From Hyphomicrobiales bacterium (GTDB taxonomy: Bacteria > Pseudomonadota > Alphaproteobacteria > Rhizobiales > Aestuariivirgaceae), in assembly GCA_025362535.1 (NCBI GenBank), contig JANYGE010000439.1, positions 1 through 12,428 on the forward strand: a stretch of DNA of 12,428 bases, in the 5' to 3' direction. This document shows, piece after piece, positions 1-8,400 of this stretch (position 1 is its first letter; the number at the start of each line of letters is the position of its first letter). The notes under the pieces are model-generated. The model did not search any database, was not told the DNA's origin, and saw only the letters and a list, made by a program, of their open reading frames with translations. The translations under genes and the position numbers were made by a program.

Positions 1-444
1 TGCCATATCGGACAAGACGCAATCGGCCTGCTCGCCACCCAGCGCCTCAATCAAAAGTTTGGGCGTATCTTCATCGTAGAAATCTTTTTTGAAAATAGTG
101 ACCGATGGAATGGGGTCCATCGAGTGCATATCAATGGCCACCACTTTGCCCTTACCCTCTTCGGCTTTCACCCGTTTGGCCGCCACTTGGCACCAACCAC
201 CCGGCGCTGCCCCCAAATCCACAACACAAAAACCGGGTTTCAAGATTTCATATTTATCGTCAATCTCAATGAGCTTGAAGGCAGAGCGTGAGCGGTAGCC
301 CAGCTTCTTGGCTTCATGCACATAGGGATCATTCAGCTGGCGTTCGAGCCAAATCTTCTGCGATACGGTTCTGCCTTTGCCGGTTTTCACCCGCACTTTC
401 ATCAAGCGGCCTGAAGGCTCTTTGCCTGCACCGGGTCTGCTCAT
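1..444 (-). CDS. rlmE: 23S rRNA (uridine2552-2'-O)-methyltransferase RlmE, 3' part missing
   Basis: RlmE (also called FtsJ or RrmJ) uses S-adenosylmethionine to methylate U2552 of 23S rRNA late in 50S assembly, in the cytoplasm. The first 148 codons are visible and the gene leaves the window at position 1. A basic N-terminal stretch precedes GYRSRSAFKL (residues 49-58), whose K57 corresponds to the first catalytic lysine of the family. The SAM-binding motif I, DLGAAPGGWCQVA, lies at 76-88. The visible part ends in VLSDMA, whose D146 matches the catalytic aspartate. The later catalytic Lys and Glu are off-window. The start ATG (444-442) has a GGGGAG ribosome site at 456-451, six bases away, inside the end of the upstream phosphatase gene. 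The two genes overlap as ATGA, so translational coupling is likely. Family assignment is firm. Confidence 0.95.
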   Translation of the reverse strand, partial: MSRPGAGKEPSGRLMKVRVKTGKGRTVSQKIWLERQLNDPYVHEAKKLGYRSRSAFKLIEIDDKYEILKPGFCVVDLGAAPGGWCQVAAKRVKAEEGKGKVVAIDMHSMDPIPSVTIFKKDFYDEDTPKLLIEALGGEQADCVLSDMA

Positions 445-1568
445 TGCTGTCTCCCCATCAGGCCATCAGCCATCATCATTTGAATTAAAATCCCTTCACG
501 CAAACCACGGTCTGCCACACGAATGCGCGGGGCCGGAAACGCCAAGCGAATTTCTTCAAGTATGGCACATCCTGCCAAAACCAAATCTGCACGCTCACGG
601 CCAATGCAGCCATTTTGTGTGCGCTCTTCATAACTCATTGCGAGAAGCTGGGCTGTCACTTCACCTGCGTCCACATTTTGCAGCCAACACCCATCAACCT
701 TGGACCGATCATAATGCCGCAACCCCAAATGCACACCCGCAATGGTCGTAACCGTGCCAGACGTCCCGAGCAAATGGCTGGGCACCGCCTGTGGGCCAAC
801 TTTAGATCCAATCTCTTCAATAAATGGCTGCAATAGCTTTTTAACATGCCCGCACATTTGGGCAAAAGTCTCTGGTGAAACATCCCGGCCACCGTCAAAT
901 TTTTCAGACAAGGTCACAACACCCGCAGCAAGTGACGTCCATGCCGTCAGTTCAAATCCTGATGGCCCACGCTGCATCCACATCACTTCGGTTGATCCGC
1001 CACCAATATCAAATATGATTGCGCTTTCAGCATCCGCAGAAATCAAAGGCTCGGCCCCAGAAGCCGCAAGGCGTGCTTCGGTCTCACGATCAATAATTTC
1101 AAGCTCAAGACCAATTTCGTCTGCCACGCGTGCGATAAATGCCGAACCATTTACTGCCAAACGGCAGGCTTCCGTTGCAATCAATCGGCGCGTGCCCACT
1201 TTATGCCAGATCAATTTATTTGAACACACACGTAAAGCCTCAATGGTGCGCGCCATGGCGGCTTCGCCCAAATGACCATTGGTGCCAAGGCCTTCACCCA
1301 AGCGCACAATACGCGAAAACGCGTCAACAACCGCCAAGCCTTCATGGGCTGGCCGTGCGATCAGCAAACGGCAGTTATTGGTGCCCAAATCCAGCGCGCC
1401 ATAAGGAGCTATATCTGGATACGCAGAAACCCCTCTGCGCTGCCCATATGCACCCTTATTATGCGCACGTCCTTTGCGAGGCCCTGCCCCGTCATTGGTC
1501 GCGTCCACTTTAATCCCTTTGAATGGTGAGTAGCTCGACAGTTTACAAAAACTGGAACCAAGCACCAT
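441..1568 (-). CDS. Ppx/GppA-family exopolyphosphatase / guanosine pentaphosphatase, short form
   Basis: This is a member of the Ppx/GppA branch of the actin/Hsp70-fold (ASKHA) phosphatases. These hydrolyse terminal phosphate from polyphosphate or pppGpp in the cytoplasm. The phosphate-1 loop is GALDLGTNNCRLL (57-69). ATEACR (131-136) carries E133, which aligns with the catalytic Glu of the family. The phosphate-2 loop is IFDIGGGSTEV (185-195), the adenosine motif is GTSGTVTTIAGV (268-279), and the conserved end is VADRGLREGIL (351-361). At 375 residues it has the two-domain core but not the C-terminal HD-like domain of the roughly 500-residue E. coli enzymes, so polyphosphate versus pppGpp preference cannot be told. 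The first ~55 residues are a basic, low-complexity extension. The start is uncertain: ATG at 1568 is directly abutted by AGGA, and the adjacent GTG at 1565 is also possible. The gene is read towards rlmE and overlaps it by four bases. Confidence 0.9.
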   Translation of the reverse strand: MVLGSSFCKLSSYSPFKGIKVDATNDGAGPRKGRAHNKGAYGQRRGVSAYPDIAPYGALDLGTNNCRLLIARPAHEGLAVVDAFSRIVRLGEGLGTNGHLGEAAMARTIEALRVCSNKLIWHKVGTRRLIATEACRLAVNGSAFIARVADEIGLELEIIDRETEARLAASGAEPLISADAESAIIFDIGGGSTEVMWMQRGPSGFELTAWTSLAAGVVTLSEKFDGGRDVSPETFAQMCGHVKKLLQPFIEEIGSKVGPQAVPSHLLGTSGTVTTIAGVHLGLRHYDRSKVDGCWLQNVDAGEVTAQLLAMSYEERTQNGCIGRERADLVLAGCAILEEIRLAFPAPRIRVADRGLREGILIQMMMADGLMGRQQ

Positions 1569-1704
1569 TCCTAAACATTGCGTTAAAGCCAGTCTAACAG
1601 GTTCAAGCGGGGCGTAAAGCGAAACTCTGCACAGCTTTTGATGCTCTGCGTTAACTTGGAATTGAGGTTCTGGTCGTTAACATTTCCCTTCAGGGCGAGG
1701 TTAA
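1569..1704. promoter_or_regulatory. Divergent intergenic region between the phosphatase and kinase genes
   Basis: This 136-base gap must hold both outward promoters. No convincing -35/-10 pair was identified. It carries the 8-mer TGCGTTAA twice (1579-1586 and 1647-1654) and a related CGTTAA at 1675-1680. TTAA-N7-TTGA at 1651-1665 is one base from the CtrA consensus TTAA-N7-TTAA. These may be regulator sites, but the words are short and the evidence is weak. Confidence 0.3.
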
Positions 1705-2577
1705 ATGCGTACATTTGGAAAATCATGGTTTCGGCAAGGCTCATTGATCGCTGATTACGGCGAGCATTTTGGCCATGGTGTACGCCAGCAAAAACAAGCC
1801 ATTGCCCTCGAAGCCTCGAAAGTGGACGCCGAACTGGCCTCTAAGGCCAAATCCGAATTCATCGCCAATATGAGCCATGAACTGCGCACGCCCCTGAATG
1901 CCATTATCGGCTTTTCCGATATGTTGGCCACCAAAACGGTCACTAACCCTGAGAAAGTGGTGCAGTATTCGCAGTATATTCAACAAGCTGCAGAACATTT
2001 GCTGGCTCTGATCAACGGAATTCTGGACGTGTCCAAAATTCAAGCTGGCAAGCTGAGTGTCGATTTGGAGCCCGTGGCTCTCGCCAATGTGCTTGATCAA
2101 TGTCTGTTCATCACCGATGCAAAGGCCAAAGAAAAGAACATCGCTGTAGAATCTCACACCAGTGAACGTGTGCCGCTTATTCTGGCCGATCCTCTGCGGT
2201 TGAAGCAAATCTTAATCAATCTTCTGAGCAATGCGGTAAAATTTACTCCTGAATGGGGTCGGGTTCGAGTTGATGCCAGCGTTAAAACGGCTGATTTTCT
2301 GACCATCAGCGTCACCGACACCGGACCAGGCATGTCTGCTCCCGAAATTGAAACTGCCATGAGCCCCTTTGGTCAGGTTGAATCCGGCTTCAGCAAACGC
2401 CATGAGGGCACGGGCCTTGGCCTGCCTATCGCTTTTGCCCTCGCCCGCCTGCATGGCGGCGATCTGCAAATTCACTCCACCAAAGGTGTGGGCACCCGCG
2501 TGAGCATTCTCATCCCGCTCGCCACCTCTTTAAATCGACCACAACCCGCCAGCAATCCTCTCTCGACCCACCAATAA
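1705..2577 (+). CDS. Soluble sensor-less histidine kinase (HisKA + HATPase_c)
   Basis: This is a two-component histidine kinase that autophosphorylates and passes the phosphate to a response regulator not encoded here. The H-box FIANMSHELRTPLNAIIGF (52-70) has phospho-acceptor H58. The N-box ILINLLSNAVKFTP (169-182) has N176. The G1 box is DTGPGM (205-210), the F region PFGQVESGFS (221-230) and the G2 box GTGLGL (235-240). Only about 45 residues precede the H-box. They contain no membrane segment and no recognisable PAS, GAF or HAMP domain. They end in a helix rich in Ala, Lys and Glu that probably extends the dimerisation coiled coil. The 290-residue protein is therefore cytoplasmic and must take its signal from a partner. 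GAGG at 1697-1700 supports the ATG at 1705. The HerA-like ATPase gene starts 15 bases after the stop, so the two are probably one operon. Confidence 0.93.
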   Translation: MRTFGKSWFRQGSLIADYGEHFGHGVRQQKQAIALEASKVDAELASKAKSEFIANMSHELRTPLNAIIGFSDMLATKTVTNPEKVVQYSQYIQQAAEHLLALINGILDVSKIQAGKLSVDLEPVALANVLDQCLFITDAKAKEKNIAVESHTSERVPLILADPLRLKQILINLLSNAVKFTPEWGRVRVDASVKTADFLTISVTDTGPGMSAPEIETAMSPFGQVESGFSKRHEGTGLGLPIAFALARLHGGDLQIHSTKGVGTRVSILIPLATSLNRPQPASNPLSTHQ

Positions 2578-2592
2578 AGGCCGCCCAAACTA

Positions 2593-4563
2593 ATGACGAT
2601 GACCGCATATTCCAACTCCTCAGGTGAACTTCGCCCCACGCCACTGGCCGAAGAAGCTGAACGCATGGGCCGCATCGTGGCTGTGACAGGAGCTCACGCG
2701 GTTATTTTGCTCGATGCCGTAGATGGCTTTTTCGACGCAAACCAGCGCGGGGCCGAAATTGGCACTTTGATGAAGGTTGAAACCTCTAACACAATTACTC
2801 TTGCGCTGATTTCCGCCCTCAGTTCGCCGATGCCTACGCATTCTTCGTCTGAAAAAGAACTGCGCATTGTCGAGGTGGAGTTCATAGGTGAATTGCCAAG
2901 AGACGCCAAAGGCTTTCCCCTCTCCTTCCGCCGGGGTGTTTCAAACTATCCCTCCTTAGGCGATATAGTGTTCAGGGCGAGCCGCGCAGAATTGGCGATG
3001 GCTTATGCTTGCGATGCTGAAACCGCAGTGCGGGTTGGCCATATTCAGCAAGACCCATCAATTCCTGCAATGATCAAGATTGATGAAATGCTGGGCAAGC
3101 ATTTTGCCATTCTCGGCACCACCGGCACTGGTAAATCCTGCACCGTGGCTCTCATCTTGCGGCGCATTCTCGAAAAAAATCCACAAGCCCATATTCTGTT
3201 GCTTGATGTGCACCGTGAATATGCGCAATCATTTAAGGGCCTTTCTGAAATCATCACGCCTGACAATATGGCGCTGCCATTTTGGTTGTTGAATTTTGAC
3301 GAGGCCGTTGAAATTCTCATCGGACAACAATCAAACCGCGAGGCCGATGTTGAAGTGTTGCGCGAAATCATCCCCATCGCCAAAGCCCGCTATATGGGCA
3401 ATCAACGCCGCGACAAGGCAGGCGTTGTCGCCCGCAACCGCGATACTCTGATTGAAAATAACATTGGTGTTGATACGCCAATCCCTTACCGCACCTCTGA
3501 TCTTACAGGCGTGCTTGAAGAATATATCGGTAAGCTGGAACTGCGCGGCGAACTTGCCCCCTATAAGCGTATCAAAGCCCGCATCGAAGCGATCTCGCGC
3601 GATCCGCGCTATGCTTTCATGTTTGGCTCGCTCACCGTGCAGGATAATATGGCCGCTGTGCTGGCCAAACTGTTCCGCATTCCCGTCAATGGCAAACCGA
3701 TCGCTATTCTTGAGCTTGGCGGCCTGCCATCAGAAATCATCAATGTGGTGGTTTCGGTTCTTGCTCGCTTGGCCTTTGATTTTGGCGTGTGGAGCGGCGG
3801 CAAGGTTCCAATCACCTTCATCTGCGAAGAAGCCCATAGATATGTTCCCAATGACAAGACCACTGGTTTTGAGCCAACCAAGCGTGCCATCTCACGCATT
3901 GCCAAAGAGGGCCGCAAATATGGCATTTCGCTTGGTATCGTAACCCAGCGCCCGGCTGAGCTTGACCCCACCATTCTATCCCAATGCAACACGATCTTCT
4001 CATTGCGCCTCACCAATGAGCGCGACCAGGAAATCTTGCGCGCTGGCATCTCGGATGCTGCAGCAAGCTTGCTCGAATTCATGCCCACCATGGGTGCGGG
4101 CGAAGCCATCACCTTCGGTGAAGGTGTAGCACTGCCTACGCGCATTAAATTTGATCTGCTTCCAGCCCATGAATTGCCCCGCAGCAATACGGCCTCCTTC
4201 ACCAAGAACTGGTCAGAAGATTTATCCGACGATGCCTTCCTGCTCGAAGTCGTCAGCCGTTGGCGCGCCCAAACCTATAATCCTGATAGCTCGAATTATT
4301 CAATTGATGCTGCAGAAATAGCGCCAACACAGATAACCACCGCGGCCTCTATCGCAAAGCCAGATGCAATCCATGCGCGGCCTTCTCTGCGCCGCGATCC
4401 GATGCAGCAAAATGGCCAAAACGGCTCGGCTATGGCCCATAACCAAAGCTTTGGCCGCATGGCCCCCACCGCCTCATCACTGGCCCCGCCTGCTCCCCCG
4501 CCGGAGGTTAGCTCAGCAACCCAACCAAGCCTCGCTAGCCTGATCAAACAGTTTAGAACCTAA
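2593..4563 (+). CDS. HerA/DUF87-family hexameric ATPase (putative DNA translocase)
   Basis: This belongs to the HerA-FtsK superfamily of ring ATPases, which pump double-stranded DNA; archaeal HerA works with the nuclease NurA in end resection. Residues 25-150 look like the N-terminal HAS-barrel. Walker A is GTTGTGKS (175-182). LLDVHREY follows, matching the usual DPHGEY-like HerA motif but with Val and Arg substituted. Walker B is ITFICEEAHRYVP with E412/E413. The sensor/arginine region is VTQRPAELDPTILSQCNT, beginning at 450. The last ~95 residues are a Pro/Ala/Ser/Gln-rich, probably disordered tail ending in SLASLIKQFRT. No NurA gene is adjacent; the upstream neighbour is a histidine kinase 15 bases away. 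AAAGG at 2576-2580 is a rather distant ribosome site, so the exact start (ATG 2593 or ATG 2599) is not settled. The family is certain, the cellular role unknown. Confidence 0.9.
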   Translation: MTMTAYSNSSGELRPTPLAEEAERMGRIVAVTGAHAVILLDAVDGFFDANQRGAEIGTLMKVETSNTITLALISALSSPMPTHSSSEKELRIVEVEFIGELPRDAKGFPLSFRRGVSNYPSLGDIVFRASRAELAMAYACDAETAVRVGHIQQDPSIPAMIKIDEMLGKHFAILGTTGTGKSCTVALILRRILEKNPQAHILLLDVHREYAQSFKGLSEIITPDNMALPFWLLNFDEAVEILIGQQSNREADVEVLREIIPIAKARYMGNQRRDKAGVVARNRDTLIENNIGVDTPIPYRTSDLTGVLEEYIGKLELRGELAPYKRIKARIEAISRDPRYAFMFGSLTVQDNMAAVLAKLFRIPVNGKPIAILELGGLPSEIINVVVSVLARLAFDFGVWSGGKVPITFICEEAHRYVPNDKTTGFEPTKRAISRIAKEGRKYGISLGIVTQRPAELDPTILSQCNTIFSLRLTNERDQEILRAGISDAAASLLEFMPTMGAGEAITFGEGVALPTRIKFDLLPAHELPRSNTASFTKNWSEDLSDDAFLLEVVSRWRAQTYNPDSSNYSIDAAEIAPTQITTAASIAKPDAIHARPSLRRDPMQQNGQNGSAMAHNQSFGRMAPTASSLAPPAPPPEVSSATQPSLASLIKQFRT

Positions 4564-4610
4564 AGCTTGCAAGCCTGAACCAGCCCCGCTATCAGACAAG
4601 CACATCCCAA

Positions 4611-4684
4611 TGGGGGATCGGCTAACGGTAGGCCCTCAGACTCTGACTCTGATTGTCTAGGTTCGAATCCTAGTCCCCCAGCCA
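4611..4684 (+). tRNA. tRNA-Gln (anticodon CTG), CCA encoded
   Basis: A full cloverleaf can be drawn. The acceptor arm TGGGGGA (4611-4617) pairs with TCCCCCA (4674-4680), including the U1-A72 pair typical of glutamine tRNAs. The D arm has a GGC/GCC stem and a GGTAG-type loop. The anticodon stem TCAGA/TCTGA is perfect around the loop CTCTGAC, giving anticodon CTG, which reads the CAG codon. The T arm is CTAGG-TTCGAAT-CCTAG. The discriminator is G at 4681 and CCA is encoded at 4682-4684. It sits 47 bases after the ATPase stop and just before the convergent TetR gene. No obvious T-rich terminator follows. Confidence 0.95.
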
Positions 4685-4707
4685 TACTGTACCGCTCAAG
4701 TTCGCGC

Positions 4708-5289
4708 TCAAACCTTGAAGGATGCGATGATGATTTCACCCATTCTTACAAACTGCGAAACCGGGCCTTCGGCGCCAATGCTCTGACGGCTGACGCGCGC
4801 GCCTTCCAGAAGGAGAAACAGGGCGTCGGCGAGAAGATCAGGCTGGGTAACCCCAATCCCCTTGCACAGCGTCGCCAGATGATTTCGTTGCATGATTTTG
4901 AACTCTTCAATCACGCGGCGGGCAGGATGGTCGTCTTCGGTGAGTTCGACGGCAGCATTCGCCATATCGCAGCCACGACTATCTTGAATAATGCATTGAG
5001 CGGCCTGCCCCAACCAAGCGCGGAGCTGTGCCATGGGGTCGCCTGGATACGCTACCTCCAAACCGTGCCACATCCCTTCAGCTTCTTGAGCAGCCTTGTT
5101 GAGAGTTTCGACAATCAAGGCGTCCTTCGAAGTGAAGTGTCTATAGAGGGTCATCTTGTTGGTTTCGGCGGCCTCGGCGATAGAATCAACGCCGACGTTC
5201 CGAATGCCATGGCGATGGAAAAGATCTCGCGCGGTATCAACAATTCTTTCGCGGGGCTTCGGCCGGTCGGCACTGCTGTCCTGACTCAT
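4708..5289 (-). CDS. TetR/AcrR-family repressor, presumed regulator of the divergent RND pump
   Basis: This is a 193-residue one-component regulator of usual family length. The N-terminal DNA-binding domain spans about residues 12-60. Its helix-turn-helix runs from VDSIAEAAETNK (34-45) into the recognition helix MTLYRHFTSKDAL (46-58), the classic TetR signature. The remainder is an all-helical ligand-binding and dimerisation domain of the variable type, with a conserved-looking DSRGCDMANAAVEL segment. GGGAG (5302-5298) eight bases upstream supports the ATG at 5289. It is transcribed away from the RND gene across a 176-base region holding three palindromes. By analogy with AcrR, MexR-like and TtgR systems it most likely represses the pump, and perhaps itself, and is released when a pump substrate binds. 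The inducing ligand cannot be predicted. Confidence 0.93.
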   Translation of the reverse strand: MSQDSSADRPKPRERIVDTARDLFHRHGIRNVGVDSIAEAAETNKMTLYRHFTSKDALIVETLNKAAQEAEGMWHGLEVAYPGDPMAQLRAWLGQAAQCIIQDSRGCDMANAAVELTEDDHPARRVIEEFKIMQRNHLATLCKGIGVTQPDLLADALFLLLEGARVSRQSIGAEGPVSQFVRMGEIIIASFKV

Positions 5290-5314
5290 TTGAGCAACTC
5301 CCTAATTTTCCATC

Positions 5315-5326
5315 TCGCATATGCGA
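5315..5326. promoter_or_regulatory. 12-bp perfect palindrome in the tetR leader
   Basis: TCGCATATGCGA is a perfect palindrome 25 bases upstream of the tetR start codon, on its 5' side. It could be an accessory operator or an autoregulatory site. It is a different sequence from the palindrome at 5366-5383, so the same protein need not bind both. Confidence 0.35.
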
Positions 5327-5332
5327 AAAGAT

Positions 5333-5361
5333 TTGACTCGGGTGTGACCGGTCAATAGATT
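5333..5361 (+). promoter_or_regulatory. Sigma-70-type promoter for the RND operon
   Basis: TTGACT (5333-5338, five of six consensus bases) is followed after exactly 17 bases by TAGATT (5356-5361, four of six). This predicts transcription starting near 5368 and a leader of about 98 bases. The spacer contains the perfect palindrome TGACCGGTCA (5345-5354). A TTGACA further down at 5390 has no matching -10 element and was not preferred. Confidence 0.5.
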
Positions 5362-5365
5362 GCAA

Positions 5366-5383
5366 TGTTACTTACCAGTAACA
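5366..5383. promoter_or_regulatory. Probable TetR operator overlapping the pump transcription start
   Basis: TGTTACTTACCAGTAACA consists of two perfect 7-base inverted arms (TGTTACT and AGTAACA) around a 4-base centre. Its size and symmetry fit a TetR-dimer operator. It begins five bases after the proposed -10 and covers the predicted start point, where a bound repressor would block RNA polymerase. Binding by the adjacent TetR protein is inferred from position. Confidence 0.55.
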
Positions 5384-5465
5384 CGCCCGTTGACAGCCTA
5401 CAAGCGCCGGCTGTGCGCGGGAGAATGGCAAGCACGTAAATTTTTGTTTTTATTAGGATATTTCT

Positions 5466-8400
5466 ATGGTGAACTTCTTTCTGCATCGCCCGATATTTGC
5501 AGCAGCAATTGCCATTATTATGATGCTTGCCGGTGGAATTTCATATTCCTTGCTCCCAGTCGCGCAATTTCCTGACATTACGCCACCGCAGGTCGTGGTC
5601 AGCGCGAACTATCCAGGGGCAAGCTCACAAGTCGTCGCCGATACCGTCACCACCCCGCTTGAGCAGCAAATCAATGGTGTCGAGGGCATGGCTTATATGT
5701 CCTCATCGAGCTCCAACGACGGATCGTCCAACATTACGGTCACCTTCAATGTTGGCTACGACCTGAATGTGGCGGCTGTCGACGTGCAGAACCGTGTGTC
5801 GCAGGCAGCCTCGTCGCTTCCCTCCATTGTCAATCAAGCCGGTGTGACGGTCAAAAAACAAAACCCCAACTTTGTACTGATTGTAAATCTCACGTCGCCA
5901 GATGGTTCCGTCGATCCCGTTACGCTCAGCAACTATGCCTATCTTCAAGTTCTTGATCCGTTGAAGCGGCTGCCCGGTGTTGGGGGCGTACAGATATTCG
6001 GCGAGCGTCGCTATTCCATGCGCGTTTGGCTTGATCCGGACAAGCTCGCCGAACTCGGTATCACCGCCATTGATGTTCAGTCGGCAATTGCCGAACAAAA
6101 CGTCCAGGTCGCCGCCGGCAAAATTGGGCAGTCGCCAGCTCCTGCAGGAACACCATTCGAACTGCAGGTCAACGCCGCCGGACGCCTGAGCGATCCTAAG
6201 GAATTTGGTGACATTGTCATCCGTGCCAACCCAAGCACGGGTGCTGTGGTGCATTTGCATGACGTGGCCCGCATTGAACTCGGCGCGCTGCAATATTCAT
6301 CGTCTGGCTATTTTGGCAAGGATCCGACCGTTGCTCTTGCAGTCTACCAGTTGCCTGGATCAAACGCCCTGAACTTGCAGAAAAGCGTTCAGGATAAGAT
6401 GCAGGAGCTGTCTGGGCGATTTCCAAAGGGTATTGCCTACGCCATGCATTACGACACCACGCGCTTTGTCGCTGCGGCCATGCATGACGTCCTGATCACT
6501 CTGGGCGAAGCCTTGTTGCTGGTGATCTTCGTCGTATTCATCTTCCTGCAAAGCTGGCGCACCACCATCATTCCGACCATCGCAATCCCGGTCTCACTGA
6601 TTGCCACGCTGGCCGTCATGAAGCTTATGGGCTTTTCGCTGAACATGCTGAGCCTTCTCGGCATGGTCCTGGCCATCGGCCTTGTCGTCGATGATGCGAT
6701 TGTCGTCGTGGAAAACGTTGAGCGCCAATTGGAGGCAGGCTTGGCTCCACTTGCTGCCGCCCGAAAGGCGATGAAGGAAGTAACTGGCCCCATTATCGCA
6801 ACGACAGCAGTTCTGATGGCAGTCTTCATACCGGTTGCCTTTATGCCCGGCGTTGCAGGCCGTCTGTACAACCAGTTTGCGTTAACGGTGGCTATCTCCG
6901 TGGGTATCTCAGCGTTCAACTCTCTTACATTGAGCCCGGCACTCAGCGCTGCATTTTTGCGTCACCGATCTCCCTCGAACTTTGTACTGTTTCGCTGGTT
7001 CAATCGTGGCTTTGAGGCATTGTCGCATGGCTATGCGCATAGTGTCGGTGTTCTCATTCGCATGCGCTATCTCGTGCTGGTCCTGTTTGTGGTTTTACTC
7101 GGTGCGACCTATTTGATCTCGACCCGAATCCCATCGACCTTCTTACCTGTGGAAGATCAGGGATATTTTTTCGCTGTGATCCAGCTTCCTGACGGTTCAT
7201 CCTTGGAACGCACAGATGCTGTAGCGAAGAAGGCTCGCGATGCGCTCCAAGCGATGCCCGGTGTTGATATCGTCGGTTTCATCAGTGGCCTGAATTTTCT
7301 CACCGGTGCCGCTCAGTCTAATTCCGCCGTTGAATTTGCCATCTTGAAACCCTGGGAGCAACGCACGCCGGACCAAAGTGCGTCAAATCTTGTGGCCGCT
7401 GCCCGACCCAAGTTGCTGGGAATACCAGAAGCTTTCGCCTTAAGTTTTGATCCGCCATCCATTCCGGGCGTGGGTGCGACAGGCGGCTTCGAATTTCAAG
7501 TTGAAGATTTGACCGGCCATGGCAGCCAGGCGGTCAATGACGCGGTTCAAGCCGTAATCGCCGAGGCAAGGAAGCAGCCGGAACTTAACCCCCAGGCCAT
7601 GTTCAGCACGTTCTCAACCTCAACGCCGCAGTACAACTATGAGCTAGACCGGACCAAGACAAAGTTGCTCGGTCTCAACCTGCCGGATGTATTCAACACC
7701 CTGCAGATTTATTTGGGTTCACTCTATGTGAATGACTTCAATCTATATGGCCGCACCTTCCGCGTCACACTGCAAGCCGACAAGAGCGCGCGCGCCACGG
7801 CAGGTGATCTTTCCAGACTGTTTGTGCGCAATGCGTCGGGCGGTATGGTGCCTCTGAATACGCTCGGCGAACTCAAGTCGATTGTAGGCCCTGAAACGGT
7901 CCCGCACTACAACAACTATCCTTCAGCTCTCATCAACGGCGGTCCGGCTCCGGGCTACAGCTCTGGACAAGCGGTCGAGGCGATGCAACGTGTTGCTGCG
8001 ACCGTGTTGCCAAAAGATTTTGGCTATGAATGGACCGGGATCACATTTCAGGAACTGAAAGCCGGCTCGATCGCCAACGTGATCTTTGCCTTGGCCATGG
8101 TGTTTGTCTTCCTGATTTTGGCCGCACAATATGAGAGCTGGACGATGCCATTTATGGTGTTACTCACAGTTCCTCTCGCCTTGTTTGGCGCCCTGCTCGC
8201 TCTCTGGGTGCGCAACTTCCAGACCGACGTCTATTCTCAAATTGGTTTGGTCATGCTGATCGGGCTATCGGCAAAGAATGCCATTTTGATTGTCGAGTTT
8301 GCCCGGCGCCGGCGCGAAGAAGGCTTGAGTATTGTTGACGCGGCAATGGAGGCGGGCCGCCTTCGTCTGCGTCCCATCCTGATGACGGCTTTTGCGTTTG

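Noticed and set aside
742..1275. Long plus-strand open frame opposite the phosphatase gene
   Set aside because: It lies wholly antisense to a gene with clear family motifs, its product has no recognisable pattern, and such shadow frames are common in this composition.
3609..4205. 198-codon minus-strand frame opposite the HerA-like gene
   Set aside because: It is a shadow of the conserved ATPase core, with no ribosome site or protein motif of its own.
4650..4684. tRNA 3' end as an integration attachment site
   Set aside because: No second copy of this tRNA segment was seen elsewhere in the window, and there is no integrase gene.
4879..5358. Plus-strand frame covering tetR and running into the control region
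   Set aside because: It is antisense to a well-supported TetR gene and would pass through the promoter and palindromes of the pump operon.
5390..5395. TTGACA as -35 of the pump promoter
   Set aside because: No acceptable -10 lies 15-19 bases downstream in this GC-rich stretch; the upstream TTGACT/TAGATT pair has ideal spacing.
5703..6293. 196-codon minus-strand frame opposite the RND pump gene
   Set aside because: It is antisense to the conserved porter domain and shows no motif or operon context.
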